Assembly (NCBI RefSeq): GCF_013359935.1
Contig: NZ_JABMCB010000202.1
Span: forward strand, 859,085 to 923,084
DNA from: Paenibacillus xylanilyticus
GTDB taxonomy: Bacteria; Bacillota; Bacilli; Paenibacillales; Paenibacillaceae
Length of the DNA: 64,000 bases
Reading direction: 5' to 3'
Position 1 is the stretch's first letter. Each line of letters opens with the position of its first letter. This document shows, piece after piece, positions 17,954 through 26,606 of this stretch. Below the pieces are notes generated by a model. That model did no database searches. It worked only from the letters and a program-made list of their open reading frames with translations, and was not told the origin of the DNA. The position numbers and the translations under genes were made by a program.

Positions 17954-18808
17954 GTGACTCGCGAAGTGCGAACTGTTGTATTTGATACCGGTCTGCAGCT
18001 TGAAGCTTATCAATTCGAAGGAATTATGCAGAAATTCCCCAACCACTTTCATGACTATTACGTCATTGGATTTATTGAGCAGGGCAAGCGCCATCTCGTG
18101 TGCAACAACGAAGAGTATATGTTGAATTCCGGGGACATGATTGTATTCAACCCCCATGATCCTCATGCCTGTGAGCAGGTTGACGGAAGAACACTTGATT
18201 ATCGCTGTATTAACATTCAACCCGAGGTCATGAGAGAATACGCACGGGAGATAACCGGACAAGACTACCTGCCCCGGTTCAGGGCACCTGTTCTCTATCA
18301 AAATGAACTTGTCAGTTCCCTGCATGAGCTGCATTTAATGATCCTGGAGGAGCAATCCGATTTTGGCAAAGAAGAATTATTGCTCTTGTTGCTGGAACAG
18401 CTGCTTCGGGATAATGCAGATGCTGAACCGCCCCTATCTTCTCAGGACGTCACGATCGAAATTAAACGCTTATGCGAATACATAGAGTCTCATTATATGG
18501 ATAGTATTACGCTGAATGAGTTAGCTGAATTAACCGGAATGAGCAAATATCACCTGATAAGACGATTCACCCGCCAAAAGGGCATCTCACCCTATCGTTA
18601 CCTGGAGACGATTCGTATTAATCATGCCAAGCGTTTATTGGAGCAAGGACAGCTGCCGATTGAAGTGGCCGCCCAGACAGGATTCAGTGATCAGAGCCAT
18701 TTTACGAATTTTTTTAAAAAACTGATCGGTTTGACACCCAAACAATACCGACGCATCTTCAACCATGAAGTCGACTCCAAACGGTTACGGGACAGTGTGT
18801 TACGATGA
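17954..18808 (+). CDS. AraC family transcriptional regulator
   Basis: A 284-residue regulator with an N-terminal cupin sensor domain (FPNHFHDYYVIGFIEQG, then SGDMIVFNPHDPHACEQ) and a C-terminal double HTH (LNELAELTGMSKYHLIRRFTRQKGISPYRYL and VAAQTGFSDQSHFTNFFKKLIGLTPKQYRR). The start is GTG 17954, 8 bases after GAAAGAAGG; the GTG at 17945 would abut the ribosome site. Its stop overlaps the ATG of the EamA exporter by 4 bases, so the two are translationally coupled. It probably activates its own operon in response to the exported compound. Confidence 0.92.
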   Translation: MTREVRTVVFDTGLQLEAYQFEGIMQKFPNHFHDYYVIGFIEQGKRHLVCNNEEYMLNSGDMIVFNPHDPHACEQVDGRTLDYRCINIQPEVMREYAREITGQDYLPRFRAPVLYQNELVSSLHELHLMILEEQSDFGKEELLLLLLEQLLRDNADAEPPLSSQDVTIEIKRLCEYIESHYMDSITLNELAELTGMSKYHLIRRFTRQKGISPYRYLETIRINHAKRLLEQGQLPIEVAAQTGFSDQSHFTNFFKKLIGLTPKQYRRIFNHEVDSKRLRDSVLR

Positions 18809-19725
18809 GGCAAAATAAAGTTTCGGTCGGTCACCTGCTCGCCTTGCTTACGATTTTGATCTGGGGGACCACCTTCATAAGCACCAAAGTGCTCTTGATT
18901 CATTTTACGCCTGTGGAAATTCTGTTTTTCCGCTTTCTGATCGGATATGTTGTGCTCTTTCTGATCTATCCTCGTTTGGTGCGGGTGTCATCGTTTCGGG
19001 AAGAGATGCTGTTTATGGCCGCCGGACTGTGCGGCGTCACCTTGTATTTTTTGATCGAAAATATTGCGCTTGTTTACACACTGGCTTCCAATGCAGGTGT
19101 CATTGTTTCCATTGCGCCGTTTTTCACTGCTGTGCTTGCGCATTTTTTCCTGAAAGATGAACCGTTAACCCGACGTTTTGTCGTTGGTTTTGCTGCTGCC
19201 TTAACAGGCATCGTGCTGATCGCGTTCAATGGGAGTTTCATGCTGCAGCTGAATCCACTGGGAGATCTGCTTGCTTTTGTGGCACCTGCCGTATGGGCCA
19301 TCTATTCAGTACTCATGCGCAAAATAGGCGAGCTCCGCTACCACACCATCGGTGCAACACGCAAAGTGTTCTTCTACGGGCTAATCTTCATGCTGCCTGC
19401 CTTATTCCTATTCGAATTTCATTTCAAACTTTGGCGATTTGCCGATATGTCCAACCTCTTCAATCTTCTATTTCTTGGAGTAGGTGCCTCTGCCTTGTGT
19501 TTTGTGACCTGGAACCGGGCAGTAAGTCTCCTCGGAGCGGTGAAAACCAGTGTGTACATCTACCTTGTTCCGGTTATCACACTGGTTGCTTCTGCACTCT
19601 TACTGCATGAACCCATCACCTGGATCACGATGCTTGGTGCCTTGTTAACGCTGCTGGGTTCATATATTTCAGAACGAAAAACTCGAAAACGCGTATCCGG
19701 ATCGAGATTGTCCGAGATCCATTAA
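18805..19725 (+). CDS. EamA/DMT family transporter
   Basis: A 306-residue membrane protein with ten predicted helices forming two EamA repeats (each with the WG or PA-rich opening; second repeat starts near AFVAPAVWAIYSVLMRK). Members export amino acids or other metabolites. The ATG overlaps the TGA of the AraC gene, pointing to co-translation and to the AraC protein as its regulator. Substrate cannot be deduced. A bidirectional terminator follows. Confidence 0.92.
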   Translation: MRQNKVSVGHLLALLTILIWGTTFISTKVLLIHFTPVEILFFRFLIGYVVLFLIYPRLVRVSSFREEMLFMAAGLCGVTLYFLIENIALVYTLASNAGVIVSIAPFFTAVLAHFFLKDEPLTRRFVVGFAAALTGIVLIAFNGSFMLQLNPLGDLLAFVAPAVWAIYSVLMRKIGELRYHTIGATRKVFFYGLIFMLPALFLFEFHFKLWRFADMSNLFNLLFLGVGASALCFVTWNRAVSLLGAVKTSVYIYLVPVITLVASALLLHEPITWITMLGALLTLLGSYISERKTRKRVSGSRLSEIH

Positions 19726-19743
19726 CACATTTTTAGTTGACGC

Positions 19744-19783
19744 AAATAAGGCACGAATCCATTCCGGATTGGTGCCTTATTTT
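19744..19783 (+). terminator. Bidirectional intrinsic terminator between EamA and rluF
   Basis: AAATAAGGCACgAATCC and GGATTgGTGCCTTATTTT form a long stem with A-run and T-run ends. Confidence 0.92.
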
Positions 19784-19833
19784 ACATGGCTTATTCTTTT
19801 CGGATACATCTATTCAAGCGCAGGTGAATGATT

Positions 19834-20526
19834 CTATTCTAGCCTGGACAAGAGAAGATCCAGTTCACGCTTCTCCAGATGTCTCCATTGTCCTCGTTCC
19901 AGCTGGTCCAGCGTAATATTCATAATTCGTATGCGCTCCAGTTTCAGCACTCTGTACCCCAGGGCTTTGCACATTCTGCGGATTTGCAGGTTAAGACCCT
20001 GTGTCAAAATAATTCGAAAAACATTCTCGCTATCCCGATATACCTCACATGGTTTGGTCACCACGTCCAGAATCTCAACACCTTGGGACATTAATCGTAT
20101 GAATTCGTCTGTAACGGGTTTATCCACGGTCACAACATATTCTTTCTCATGATTATGCTCCGAACGCATCATTTTGTTGACGATCCCTCCATCGTTCGTA
20201 AGCAAAATCAACCCTTCCGAGTCTTTATCCAGCCTGCCAACGGCAAAAATGCGTGATGGATAATTCACATACTGAATGATATTCCCCTTGACTTGTTGGG
20301 CAGCCGTACAGACAATCCCAATCGGTTTATTCAGAGCCAGGTACACGGATTCACGGTCACCCTGTGGAATTGCCTTGCCATCAATGAGGACAATATCTCC
20401 GGGCTCGACATCTGCCCCTTTTTCACATACCTTGCCATTGATCGTAATACGCCCAGCCGCAATGAGGCGGTCCGTTTCCCTGCGAGAGCAAAATCCCGTT
20501 TCACTTATGTATTTGTTAATTCGCAT
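19834..20526 (-). CDS. rluF: 23S rRNA pseudouridine synthase, RluF type
   Basis: A 230-residue RsuA/RluF-family enzyme converting a uridine of 23S rRNA to pseudouridine. The N-terminal S4 domain (MRINKYISETGFCSRRETDRLI) is followed by the catalytic motif GRLDKDSEGLILLTNDG with the active-site Asp, and the C-terminal RRMCKALGYRVLKLERIRIMNI signature. The last is closest to RluF rather than RluB. It stands alone, converging on the EamA operon. Confidence 0.9.
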   Translation of the reverse strand: MRINKYISETGFCSRRETDRLIAAGRITINGKVCEKGADVEPGDIVLIDGKAIPQGDRESVYLALNKPIGIVCTAAQQVKGNIIQYVNYPSRIFAVGRLDKDSEGLILLTNDGGIVNKMMRSEHNHEKEYVVTVDKPVTDEFIRLMSQGVEILDVVTKPCEVYRDSENVFRIILTQGLNLQIRRMCKALGYRVLKLERIRIMNITLDQLERGQWRHLEKRELDLLLSRLE

Positions 20527-20643
20527 GTTTCACCGCTTCTCATCTGTAATAAGGTTATCATCTCATTTATAATAAAATGAAGCAATGATGGTTAACCGAA
20601 TGTACATAGAAAGAAGCAAACTGAATTCTGGAAGGAGCTGCTC

Positions 20644-21522
20644 ATGGATAAAAAATGCATGAACGTGCTAAAGAAGCTATATCTGCATTCGAATGGTGAG
20701 TACGACAGAGAACGTGAAGTGATGTTATATCAAATGAATACACTTACTGCTGCAGAACAGGATATATTAATCACAAATGGCTGGATACCCAATGATCTGG
20801 AGTTGATTAGACATGATGAAATCATTCATAAGCTAATTAATCTGCAGCAGAATAAACATCTGTCCTGGTCAGCGGTAACCCATGCATTTGTGGCCGGTGT
20901 TGGTGGAAGTTTCCCTCGTGGCATAACAACACTGGGAAGCTATCATATGATGATTCACATGCAGAAGCACTCTTATGAACAAGCGGAACGTTTCCTTTCT
21001 TGTAAATTCTGCGGGTTCAGTCATAGTGATGAGTCATGGAAAAATTTGTCCTCCATCCGCCATGCTCTCCATCAGGGTTATGATTACAGCGGGACAAGTG
21101 TAGGGGCATATACCGATTTGACGGAGCTAGCCTCCCTATTTGAACAAGGAACGGTTACACCGAGTGATGAGGACGTTCATACGTTCAATCAACTGCTTCG
21201 CAGTTTAGATCAGGCAGAGAACGAAGAAACTCCTGGAAAGTACGAGAAGCGGCTCACGGCTGAGAAACTGGTGAAAGGACATGCTGGCATCCGCCGCAGC
21301 ATATTACAATCACTATCCAGAGTAGGCGTTCTGCCGAACCAGGTTCTCTCCCTTAGTGCAAATCACTGGACAAATATCGAAGAGCTTCAGAATGCCGAGT
21401 TACTGCTTAGCAATACGAAAGGACGCTCCGACATGGAGATGCCATGGGCGGGCTGGCAAGGTAAACTTGGCGTCAATTGGGACAAGGCCCGCCAGCTGTT
21501 TGGTAATCATATTCAAGACTAA
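20644..21522 (+). CDS. Conserved hypothetical protein
   Basis: A 292-residue cytoplasmic protein that I do not recognise. It is mostly helical. A short CKFCGFSHSDESW stretch (about residue 120) could be a half zinc site, since the Cys-x2-Cys pair is not followed by a second pair nearby. The N-terminal region VAGVGGSFPRGITTLGSY is glycine-rich. GGAAGGAG precedes the ATG. The next gene starts 11 bases after its stop, so the two probably work together. Its only visible partner is the DUF1963-like protein downstream. Confidence 0.65.
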   Translation: MDKKCMNVLKKLYLHSNGEYDREREVMLYQMNTLTAAEQDILITNGWIPNDLELIRHDEIIHKLINLQQNKHLSWSAVTHAFVAGVGGSFPRGITTLGSYHMMIHMQKHSYEQAERFLSCKFCGFSHSDESWKNLSSIRHALHQGYDYSGTSVGAYTDLTELASLFEQGTVTPSDEDVHTFNQLLRSLDQAENEETPGKYEKRLTAEKLVKGHAGIRRSILQSLSRVGVLPNQVLSLSANHWTNIEELQNAELLLSNTKGRSDMEMPWAGWQGKLGVNWDKARQLFGNHIQD

Positions 21523-21533
21523 GGAGTTTTTCC

Positions 21534-22166
21534 ATGCATACAGTTACCCAAATTATTTTTAATCCGGATCACCCGAACCTGAATTCTGCTATGTGGATCG
21601 GCGGTGAACAGGCATACATTCAGGAATGGCCGCTCAATCCGGAAGGCCATCCCCTGTTGCATCTGTTCTCCATCAATTCCAGCAAGCTCTTGCAACATGT
21701 ACACGTCCCGTATTTACCACCAGACATGTTTATCTCCGTTTTTTCAACGTATTCGGCTTCGGAATATTTCCTGGATCAGGTGACCTATACAGGAGATGAG
21801 CTGGAATGGAACGAAAACATTCTGGCTGGATGTACTTATGTGTCCGTAACCCCACATGCGCAAACTTCCTTAAGTCCAACCCTAACTATTCCTATAAGCG
21901 AAGTGAGCTTTGTGGAAACCCAGTTAGCCGAGCAGGATTTCCCTGCCTTTTCGTTCTTCTCCTCGACTATACCTAACGGGGTAAACGGAATCGGCCATTT
22001 GTTAACCCATTATCAACTGGTGTGCCAGATCTATTCCGCAGATTTTCCAGCGCCCTATAAGGACATATTGGGGCTTTCCGATGCCAGCGGCTATTTGTTT
22101 TTACGAAAAGGCCCCGCCTCCGCTGAAGCACCATTGGATGGACTTTTTTTCGTACAGACTTCCTAA
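21534..22166 (+). CDS. DUF1963-like conserved hypothetical protein
   Basis: A 210-residue protein. The pattern GGEQAYIQEWPLNPEGHPLLHLFSINSS, then YLPPDMFISVFSTY, resembles the DUF1963 (YwqG) fold: a GGxPxxPxxxWP opening, PLxFLxQIN and LPxxGxLxFF. The last portion has a GLSDASGYLFLRKG strand similar to the family end. DUF1963 proteins have no settled function, but some sit near toxin-immunity or SMI1-type genes. It is second in an operon with a 292-residue unknown protein and ends in a terminator. Confidence 0.6.
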   Translation: MHTVTQIIFNPDHPNLNSAMWIGGEQAYIQEWPLNPEGHPLLHLFSINSSKLLQHVHVPYLPPDMFISVFSTYSASEYFLDQVTYTGDELEWNENILAGCTYVSVTPHAQTSLSPTLTIPISEVSFVETQLAEQDFPAFSFFSSTIPNGVNGIGHLLTHYQLVCQIYSADFPAPYKDILGLSDASGYLFLRKGPASAEAPLDGLFFVQTS

Positions 22167-22255
22167 GTCCTGCATAAGTCATTGAGACCGGAAGTGAGAA
22201 GGAACGCGAAAGCTGACAACGACAACTCTACTCACTTGGAAAACCATATAAAAAC

Positions 22256-22300
22256 AGCCCAAACAACCTCAATTCCGTTGAATTGAAGTCGTTTGGGTTT
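22256..22300 (+). terminator. Intrinsic terminator after the hypothetical gene pair
   Basis: CCCAAAC, CAATT, AATTG and GTTTGGG form an interrupted hairpin followed by TTT, oriented for the plus-strand pair; the minus side also carries a U-poor tail toward the YjfB gene. Confidence 0.7.
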
Positions 22301-22342
22301 CGCTTGCTGCAAATTGGGTTTGAAATACATCCTTGAATGTGT

Positions 22343-22534
22343 CTAAACGGAAAGATCCAGACTGCCCCCCAGATTTGGATGCGGAGCTGGAACTGACTTT
22401 AACATTTCCGTAAGCTGCTGCCCTTGCTGTTCTGCCATGTTTTTCGACATTGACATCACTTGCAAACTCGCTGACTGTGCAAGCGAGCTTTGACTCATGG
22501 CCATTGATAGTGCTGCAATATCCATGTTCTGCAC
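22343..22534 (-). CDS. YjfB family putative motility protein
   Basis: A 63-residue protein starting MQNMDIAALSMAMSQSSLAQSASLQVM, the Ser/Met/Ala/Gln-rich amphipathic pattern of the YjfB putative-motility family found in Bacillus and Paenibacillus. No enzymatic motif is present. It is monocistronic. Function in motility is a family label without strong support. Confidence 0.8.
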   Translation of the reverse strand: MQNMDIAALSMAMSQSSLAQSASLQVMSMSKNMAEQQGQQLTEMLKSVPAPHPNLGGSLDLSV

Positions 22535-22659
22535 TCCTTTATGTCTCTAGTAAATGAGCGTACCTATTATATATCGGACAATGCACCGTAAATATGTAAT
22601 CCAGCGAACCTACACCATGATGTTTCTCTGCAGCTTACAATTCATGCGGGAGGGATTTG

Positions 22660-22767
22660 ATGAACGAAAAAAAATTTGTGGCGCTTTTTGCACTTTTATG
22701 CGGCCTAGCCGTGGGAGGTTTTGGTGGACTAATCTTCTGGATCTTAACCTCTATCTCTAATTCTTAA
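22660..22767 (+). CDS. 35-residue single-helix membrane peptide
   Basis: An ATG at 22660 preceded by GGGAGGG at a spacing of 5-6 bases opens a 35-codon frame ending in TAA. The product has a basic/polar start (MNEKKF), a continuous hydrophobic segment of about 24 residues with Gly-Gly pairs (LAVGGFGGLIFWIL) and a polar tail, so a one-pass membrane peptide is likely. It stands alone between the divergent YjfB gene and a HAD remnant. The good ribosome site and clean topology argue it is real; function unknown. Confidence 0.6.
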   Translation: MNEKKFVALFALLCGLAVGGFGGLIFWILTSISNS

Positions 22768-22850
22768 TTAAATTGAACCCAGATGCTGAAAGCAGACACC
22801 TCTATACGCGAGCTGCCTGTTAATAATACGCTTTTAATTGACAAGAATCA

Positions 22851-23080
22851 TTAAGACTGGATTAATCCATACTTCACAAAACTATGATATAGTCCATCCT
22901 CTTCAATGGTTCCGGTAACGTCATCCGCAATGGCTTTCAGACCCGGCTTCGCATTGCCCATGGCAATGCCCACATTGCAAACTCCAGTATTTCCGCATCA
23001 TTCATGCCGTCGACGATAGCAAATGTATCTTCACGTGATATGCCATCTGTCAGATCCAGCTGTTTCACCCGCGATGAGCT
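22851..23080 (-). pseudogene. Remnant of a Cof-type HAD phosphatase (C-terminal part)
   Basis: On the minus strand the motifs GISREDTFAIVDGMNDAEILEF, then one frame over VGIAMGNAKPGLKAIADDVT and a DGLYHSFVKYGLI end, are the C-terminal signatures of HAD-IIB phosphatases (acidic DGxND metal-binding motif, AMGNA). The two parts lie in different frames near 22975, and everything before SRVKQLDL is missing. The upstream end merges into the tail of the GNAT frame. This is a truncated, frameshifted fossil. Confidence 0.75.
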
Positions 23081-23616
23081 TGGTACTGGTCCACTTCCAC
23101 TCTCGCCACTTTCTCCATATGCACCGTCTGCCAATCATCGTCCTGCTCTACAACAACCACATATCCCTGACCTTTCCAGAAATCCACGGCTCCAGGCAAG
23201 AAGCGATGTGTATGCAAATACAACGTTGTATAGTGCAGTTTTGCCACCATTTTCTCCAGTTCTCTTACAAGAAGTGAACCGATACCGTACCTGCGATATT
23301 CCGAATCCACATAACATTTCACAATTTCCGCCGCAGACTGTGCAGGGTATCTTCCTGTTATTGCTTCGATTCGCCCATCATACGGCAGGATACCAATGGA
23401 TCCGACAATCCTTTCGTCTTCCATGACTGCAACAAGAAAGACAGCATCGGCTGAATCCAGATAATTTTCTTTGAATTGCTCCAGATCTACCGGTAATCTC
23501 TCATGATTCATCATCGGAAATACTTCTCTGCGGACACGCATGGCAAAATCAATGGCATTCTCAATCTGATTCAGCTGAACCTTCATTACCTTGGGTACTG
23601 TCTGAAGCTGTGTCAC
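23065..23616 (-). CDS. GNAT family N-acetyltransferase
   Basis: About 183 residues with the acetyl-CoA binding pattern CYVDSEYRRYGIGSLLVRELE and a preceding FLVAVMEDERIVGSIGIL strand, both typical of GNAT. The core ends near DWQTVHMEK; the following VARVEVDQYQAHRG appears to be read-through into the HAD remnant, so the native stop was probably lost by the rearrangement. The start (GTG 23616 or internal ATG) is uncertain because both ribosome sites are weak. Confidence 0.8.
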   Translation of the reverse strand: MTQLQTVPKVMKVQLNQIENAIDFAMRVRREVFPMMNHERLPVDLEQFKENYLDSADAVFLVAVMEDERIVGSIGILPYDGRIEAITGRYPAQSAAEIVKCYVDSEYRRYGIGSLLVRELEKMVAKLHYTTLYLHTHRFLPGAVDFWKGQGYVVVVEQDDDWQTVHMEKVARVEVDQYQAHRG

Positions 23617-23840
23617 AACATTCTCATTCCTATCCTCTATATTTGAGCCTGGTTTATGGCACTTACCCCGAACCTGGATTTTTTCTGAGTTCGCTCTCTT
23701 CCATCCATCTTACCCAATTTAATTTCTTCTATCAATCTATCTATACTCCTAACCAAAATGCTATAAAGCCCACGCGATCTGGGAGACTCTGCATACGATA
23801 AGGCGTGCTACCATTTCAATTTCATAAGGGGGAAGAACCC

Positions 23841-25001
23841 ATGTGGTTATGGCTAGGTATCTCTGCCGCAATCCTGCTCGCTATCGGATACGTATATCGT
23901 TACGTGGAAGACATCCTTGAAACCAGAAAATTTCATCCCCATGCTCCCAAGCAGCTCTTAATCAAATTCAAAGAAGGCACCACTCCAGACCAAATGCAAT
24001 CCCTGCATAAAAAAGGAAAATGTAAAGTTGCCGAAACCTATGAAGATCTGGGCTGGTATCGGGTAGAATCCAGTAAAATCATGCACCGTATGTTAAAAAA
24101 CTATAAGGATCATGAACTCATCGAACATGTAGAACCCAATTACCTCGCCCAGGCATCTTATACCCCCAATGATCCTTTCTTTCCTTATCAAAACAACCTG
24201 CAAAAAATCAACGCGCCTGCTGCCTGGGATATCAGCCAGAGTAACAGCTCCATCAAAATTGCCATCATCGATACGGGAGTGCAACTGAACCACCCCGAGC
24301 TCGCCAGCAAGCTTCTGCCAGGTTATGATTATGTCAGTTATGACGCCATCCCCGAGGACGGCAACGGACACGGCACACATGTCGCCGGGATTGCAGCTTC
24401 TGTCACGAATAACGGGGTCGGCATCGCTGGTGTTGCTCCACTCGCTTCCATTGTTCCCATTCGTGTGCTGGATGACAACGGGATGGGGACCATGGGGAAT
24501 GTGGGAAACGGGCTAGTTTATGCTGCCAACAATGGAATACAGGTGGTCAATCTGAGCTTGGGCGGACCTGTCGGCGATGCCTTTTTGCAGGCTGCGGTAC
24601 AGTATGCCTGGGATCGTGGCGCGGTCATTATTGCCGCTGCCGGCAATGACAACACCTCTTATCCCATTGTGCCTGCATCCTACCCCAACGTCATCGCCGT
24701 CGCCTCCACCAACCCTTCTGATCTAAAATCCAACTTCTCCAACTACGGTTCATGGGTCGATATGGCCGCTCCCGGCGACAGCATCCTGTCCACATATATT
24801 GGCAGCTCGTATGCCTACATGAGCGGAACCTCGATGGCTGCGCCACAGGTCGCAGGTGCGGCAGCTTTGCTTGCTGCCCAGGGCAAAACCAATGCGCAAA
24901 TTCGAGACGCATTATGCTTCGCCTCCGATCCGGTATCGGGCTCTGGTGTCTACTGGCAATATGGGCGACTGAACGCGCATCGGAGTCTGCAAGTGCCGTA
25001 A
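23841..25001 (+). CDS. Membrane-anchored subtilisin-like serine protease (S8)
   Basis: A 386-residue S8 peptidase with an N-terminal transmembrane anchor (residues about 2-22) followed by an I9-like prodomain and the subtilase domain. The catalytic triad is Asp144 (IAIIDTG), His177 (GNGHGTHVAG) and Ser331 (SGTSMAAPQ), with the oxyanion Asn in AAAGNDN. Thermitase-type subgroup is likely. The start is ATG 23841, 8 bases after AAGGGGG. With a single N-terminal helix and no other domain, it probably cleaves proteins at the outer membrane face. It is monocistronic with a strong terminator. Confidence 0.95.
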   Translation: MWLWLGISAAILLAIGYVYRYVEDILETRKFHPHAPKQLLIKFKEGTTPDQMQSLHKKGKCKVAETYEDLGWYRVESSKIMHRMLKNYKDHELIEHVEPNYLAQASYTPNDPFFPYQNNLQKINAPAAWDISQSNSSIKIAIIDTGVQLNHPELASKLLPGYDYVSYDAIPEDGNGHGTHVAGIAASVTNNGVGIAGVAPLASIVPIRVLDDNGMGTMGNVGNGLVYAANNGIQVVNLSLGGPVGDAFLQAAVQYAWDRGAVIIAAAGNDNTSYPIVPASYPNVIAVASTNPSDLKSNFSNYGSWVDMAAPGDSILSTYIGSSYAYMSGTSMAAPQVAGAAALLAAQGKTNAQIRDALCFASDPVSGSGVYWQYGRLNAHRSLQVP

Positions 25002-25052
25002 CTGGGTTCACTTAAAAGTAAAGTGAGATATGCTAAGTTAGATTTGTTTTAC

Positions 25053-25100
25053 AAAAAAAGGGGGCAAGCCCGTCTATAACACGAGTTTGCCCCTTACTTT
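25053..25100 (+). terminator. Bidirectional terminator between the subtilase and beta-glucoside locus 1
   Basis: GGGGCAA(a/g)C...G(t/c)TTGCCCC form a stem with A-run left and T-run right, serving the subtilase from the left and the GH1 gene from the right. Confidence 0.85.
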
Positions 25101-25127
25101 TGTTGATTTCGTTCATTTACAGATCGA

Positions 25128-26573
25128 TCATTTGAAATATTGTGCGCCTTGATTAGCAATAACCTCTTTGTACCAATGGAAACTTTTCTTTTTCACTCTG
25201 CGAAGTGTGCCCGTTCCATCATTATTTCGGTCTACATAAATGTAACCGTAACGTTTCTTCATCTCTCCCGTACCTGCACTGACCAGGTCGATCGGTCCCC
25301 AACTCGTATATCCGAGGATCTCAACACCATCCTGAATGGCTTCTGCCATCTCGGCAAAATGACGATCGAGATAGTCAATGCGATAATCATCTTCAACTGT
25401 GTCATTATCCAGCAATACATCCGTAGCGCCAAGTCCATTTTCTACTATAAATAATGGTTTGCCGTAGCGGTCGTGAAGCTGATTACAGGTAATTCGCAGC
25501 CCTTTCGGGTCGATTGTCCATCCCCACTCTGATGCATCCAGATATGGGTTTTTAACTGAACCAAATACATTGCCTTCAGTCTGGTCCTTTAAAATTTCAG
25601 GATCCGTGCTTGTACAACGGCTGGCATAATAGCTGAATCCAATATAGTCCACCGTATTTTGCATAAGAATGTCGGCATCTTCCGGCTGCATCTCAATATG
25701 AATGCCATGTTCTCTGAAGAAACGCTTCGTATAGCCCGGATATGCACCTTTGGACTGAACATCAATGAAGAAAAATGATTCGCGATCCTGTTCCATCGCC
25801 TTCCATACATCATCCGGATTGGACGTGTATGGATATACCGTTCCTGCGGCCAGCATACATCCAATCTTTGCAGATGGAATGATCTCATGACAAGCTTTGA
25901 CGGCAAGTGCACTCGCTACCAATTCATGATGCGCTGCCTGATAGAGGATCTGCTGCTTGTCCTCCCCTTCCTGAAGGACTATGCCTGCACCGATATACGG
26001 GAGATGCAGCAGCATATTAATTTCGTTAAACGTCATCCAGTACTTTACTTTGTCCTTATATCGGTTGAACAACGTCTTCGCATAGGTTTCAAAAAATTCA
26101 ATCATCTTGCGGTTTTTCCAGCCGCCATAAATCTTCACCAAGTGTACAGGCACATCGAAATGGCAGATGGTAACGACAGGTTCGATATTATATTTCAGCA
26201 ATTCATCGAAGACATCATCATAGAATTGAAGTCCAGCCTCATTGGGCTCCACGTCATCTCCATTCGGAAAAATCCGGGCCCAGGCGATAGAAAGCCTGAA
26301 ACATTTGAATCCCATCTCTGCAAATAAAGCAATGTCTTCCTTGTACCGATGATAGAAATCAATTGCTTCATGGGAAGGGTAGAATTCGTCCTCTTTGGGT
26401 TGAAACGAATCCAGATTGCCCATCGCAATGGGGAATCGATTGGGTCCAACCGGGATCAGATCGACCGTAGTCAATCCTTTGCCTCCTTCCAGATAGGCGC
26501 CCTCCAGCTGATTCGCTGCTGTTGCTCCTCCCCAGAGAAAATTCTCCGGGAAGGAAGTTAACTTTTCAAACAT
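25128..26573 (-). CDS. 6-phospho-beta-glucosidase, GH1 (locus 1)
   Basis: A 481-residue GH1 enzyme that hydrolyses phosphorylated beta-glucosides in the cytosol. The acid/base Glu is in WMTFNEIN, the nucleophile in FIVENGLG. The late motif KKRYGYIYVD with lysine and tyrosine fits a phosphate-binding loop, which separates 6-phospho enzymes from plain beta-glucosidases. The start is ATG 26573, 9 bases after AGGAGG; the TTG at 26576 is less likely. It is downstream of the PTS gene by 33 bases, so it shares that transcript and works on the sugar phosphates the PTS delivers. Confidence 0.95.
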   Translation of the reverse strand: MFEKLTSFPENFLWGGATAANQLEGAYLEGGKGLTTVDLIPVGPNRFPIAMGNLDSFQPKEDEFYPSHEAIDFYHRYKEDIALFAEMGFKCFRLSIAWARIFPNGDDVEPNEAGLQFYDDVFDELLKYNIEPVVTICHFDVPVHLVKIYGGWKNRKMIEFFETYAKTLFNRYKDKVKYWMTFNEINMLLHLPYIGAGIVLQEGEDKQQILYQAAHHELVASALAVKACHEIIPSAKIGCMLAAGTVYPYTSNPDDVWKAMEQDRESFFFIDVQSKGAYPGYTKRFFREHGIHIEMQPEDADILMQNTVDYIGFSYYASRCTSTDPEILKDQTEGNVFGSVKNPYLDASEWGWTIDPKGLRITCNQLHDRYGKPLFIVENGLGATDVLLDNDTVEDDYRIDYLDRHFAEMAEAIQDGVEILGYTSWGPIDLVSAGTGEMKKRYGYIYVDRNNDGTGTLRRVKKKSFHWYKEVIANQGAQYFK

Positions 26574-26606
26574 CAAGGTTTTCCTCCTATTCGTCCTAAA
26601 GGTTGA

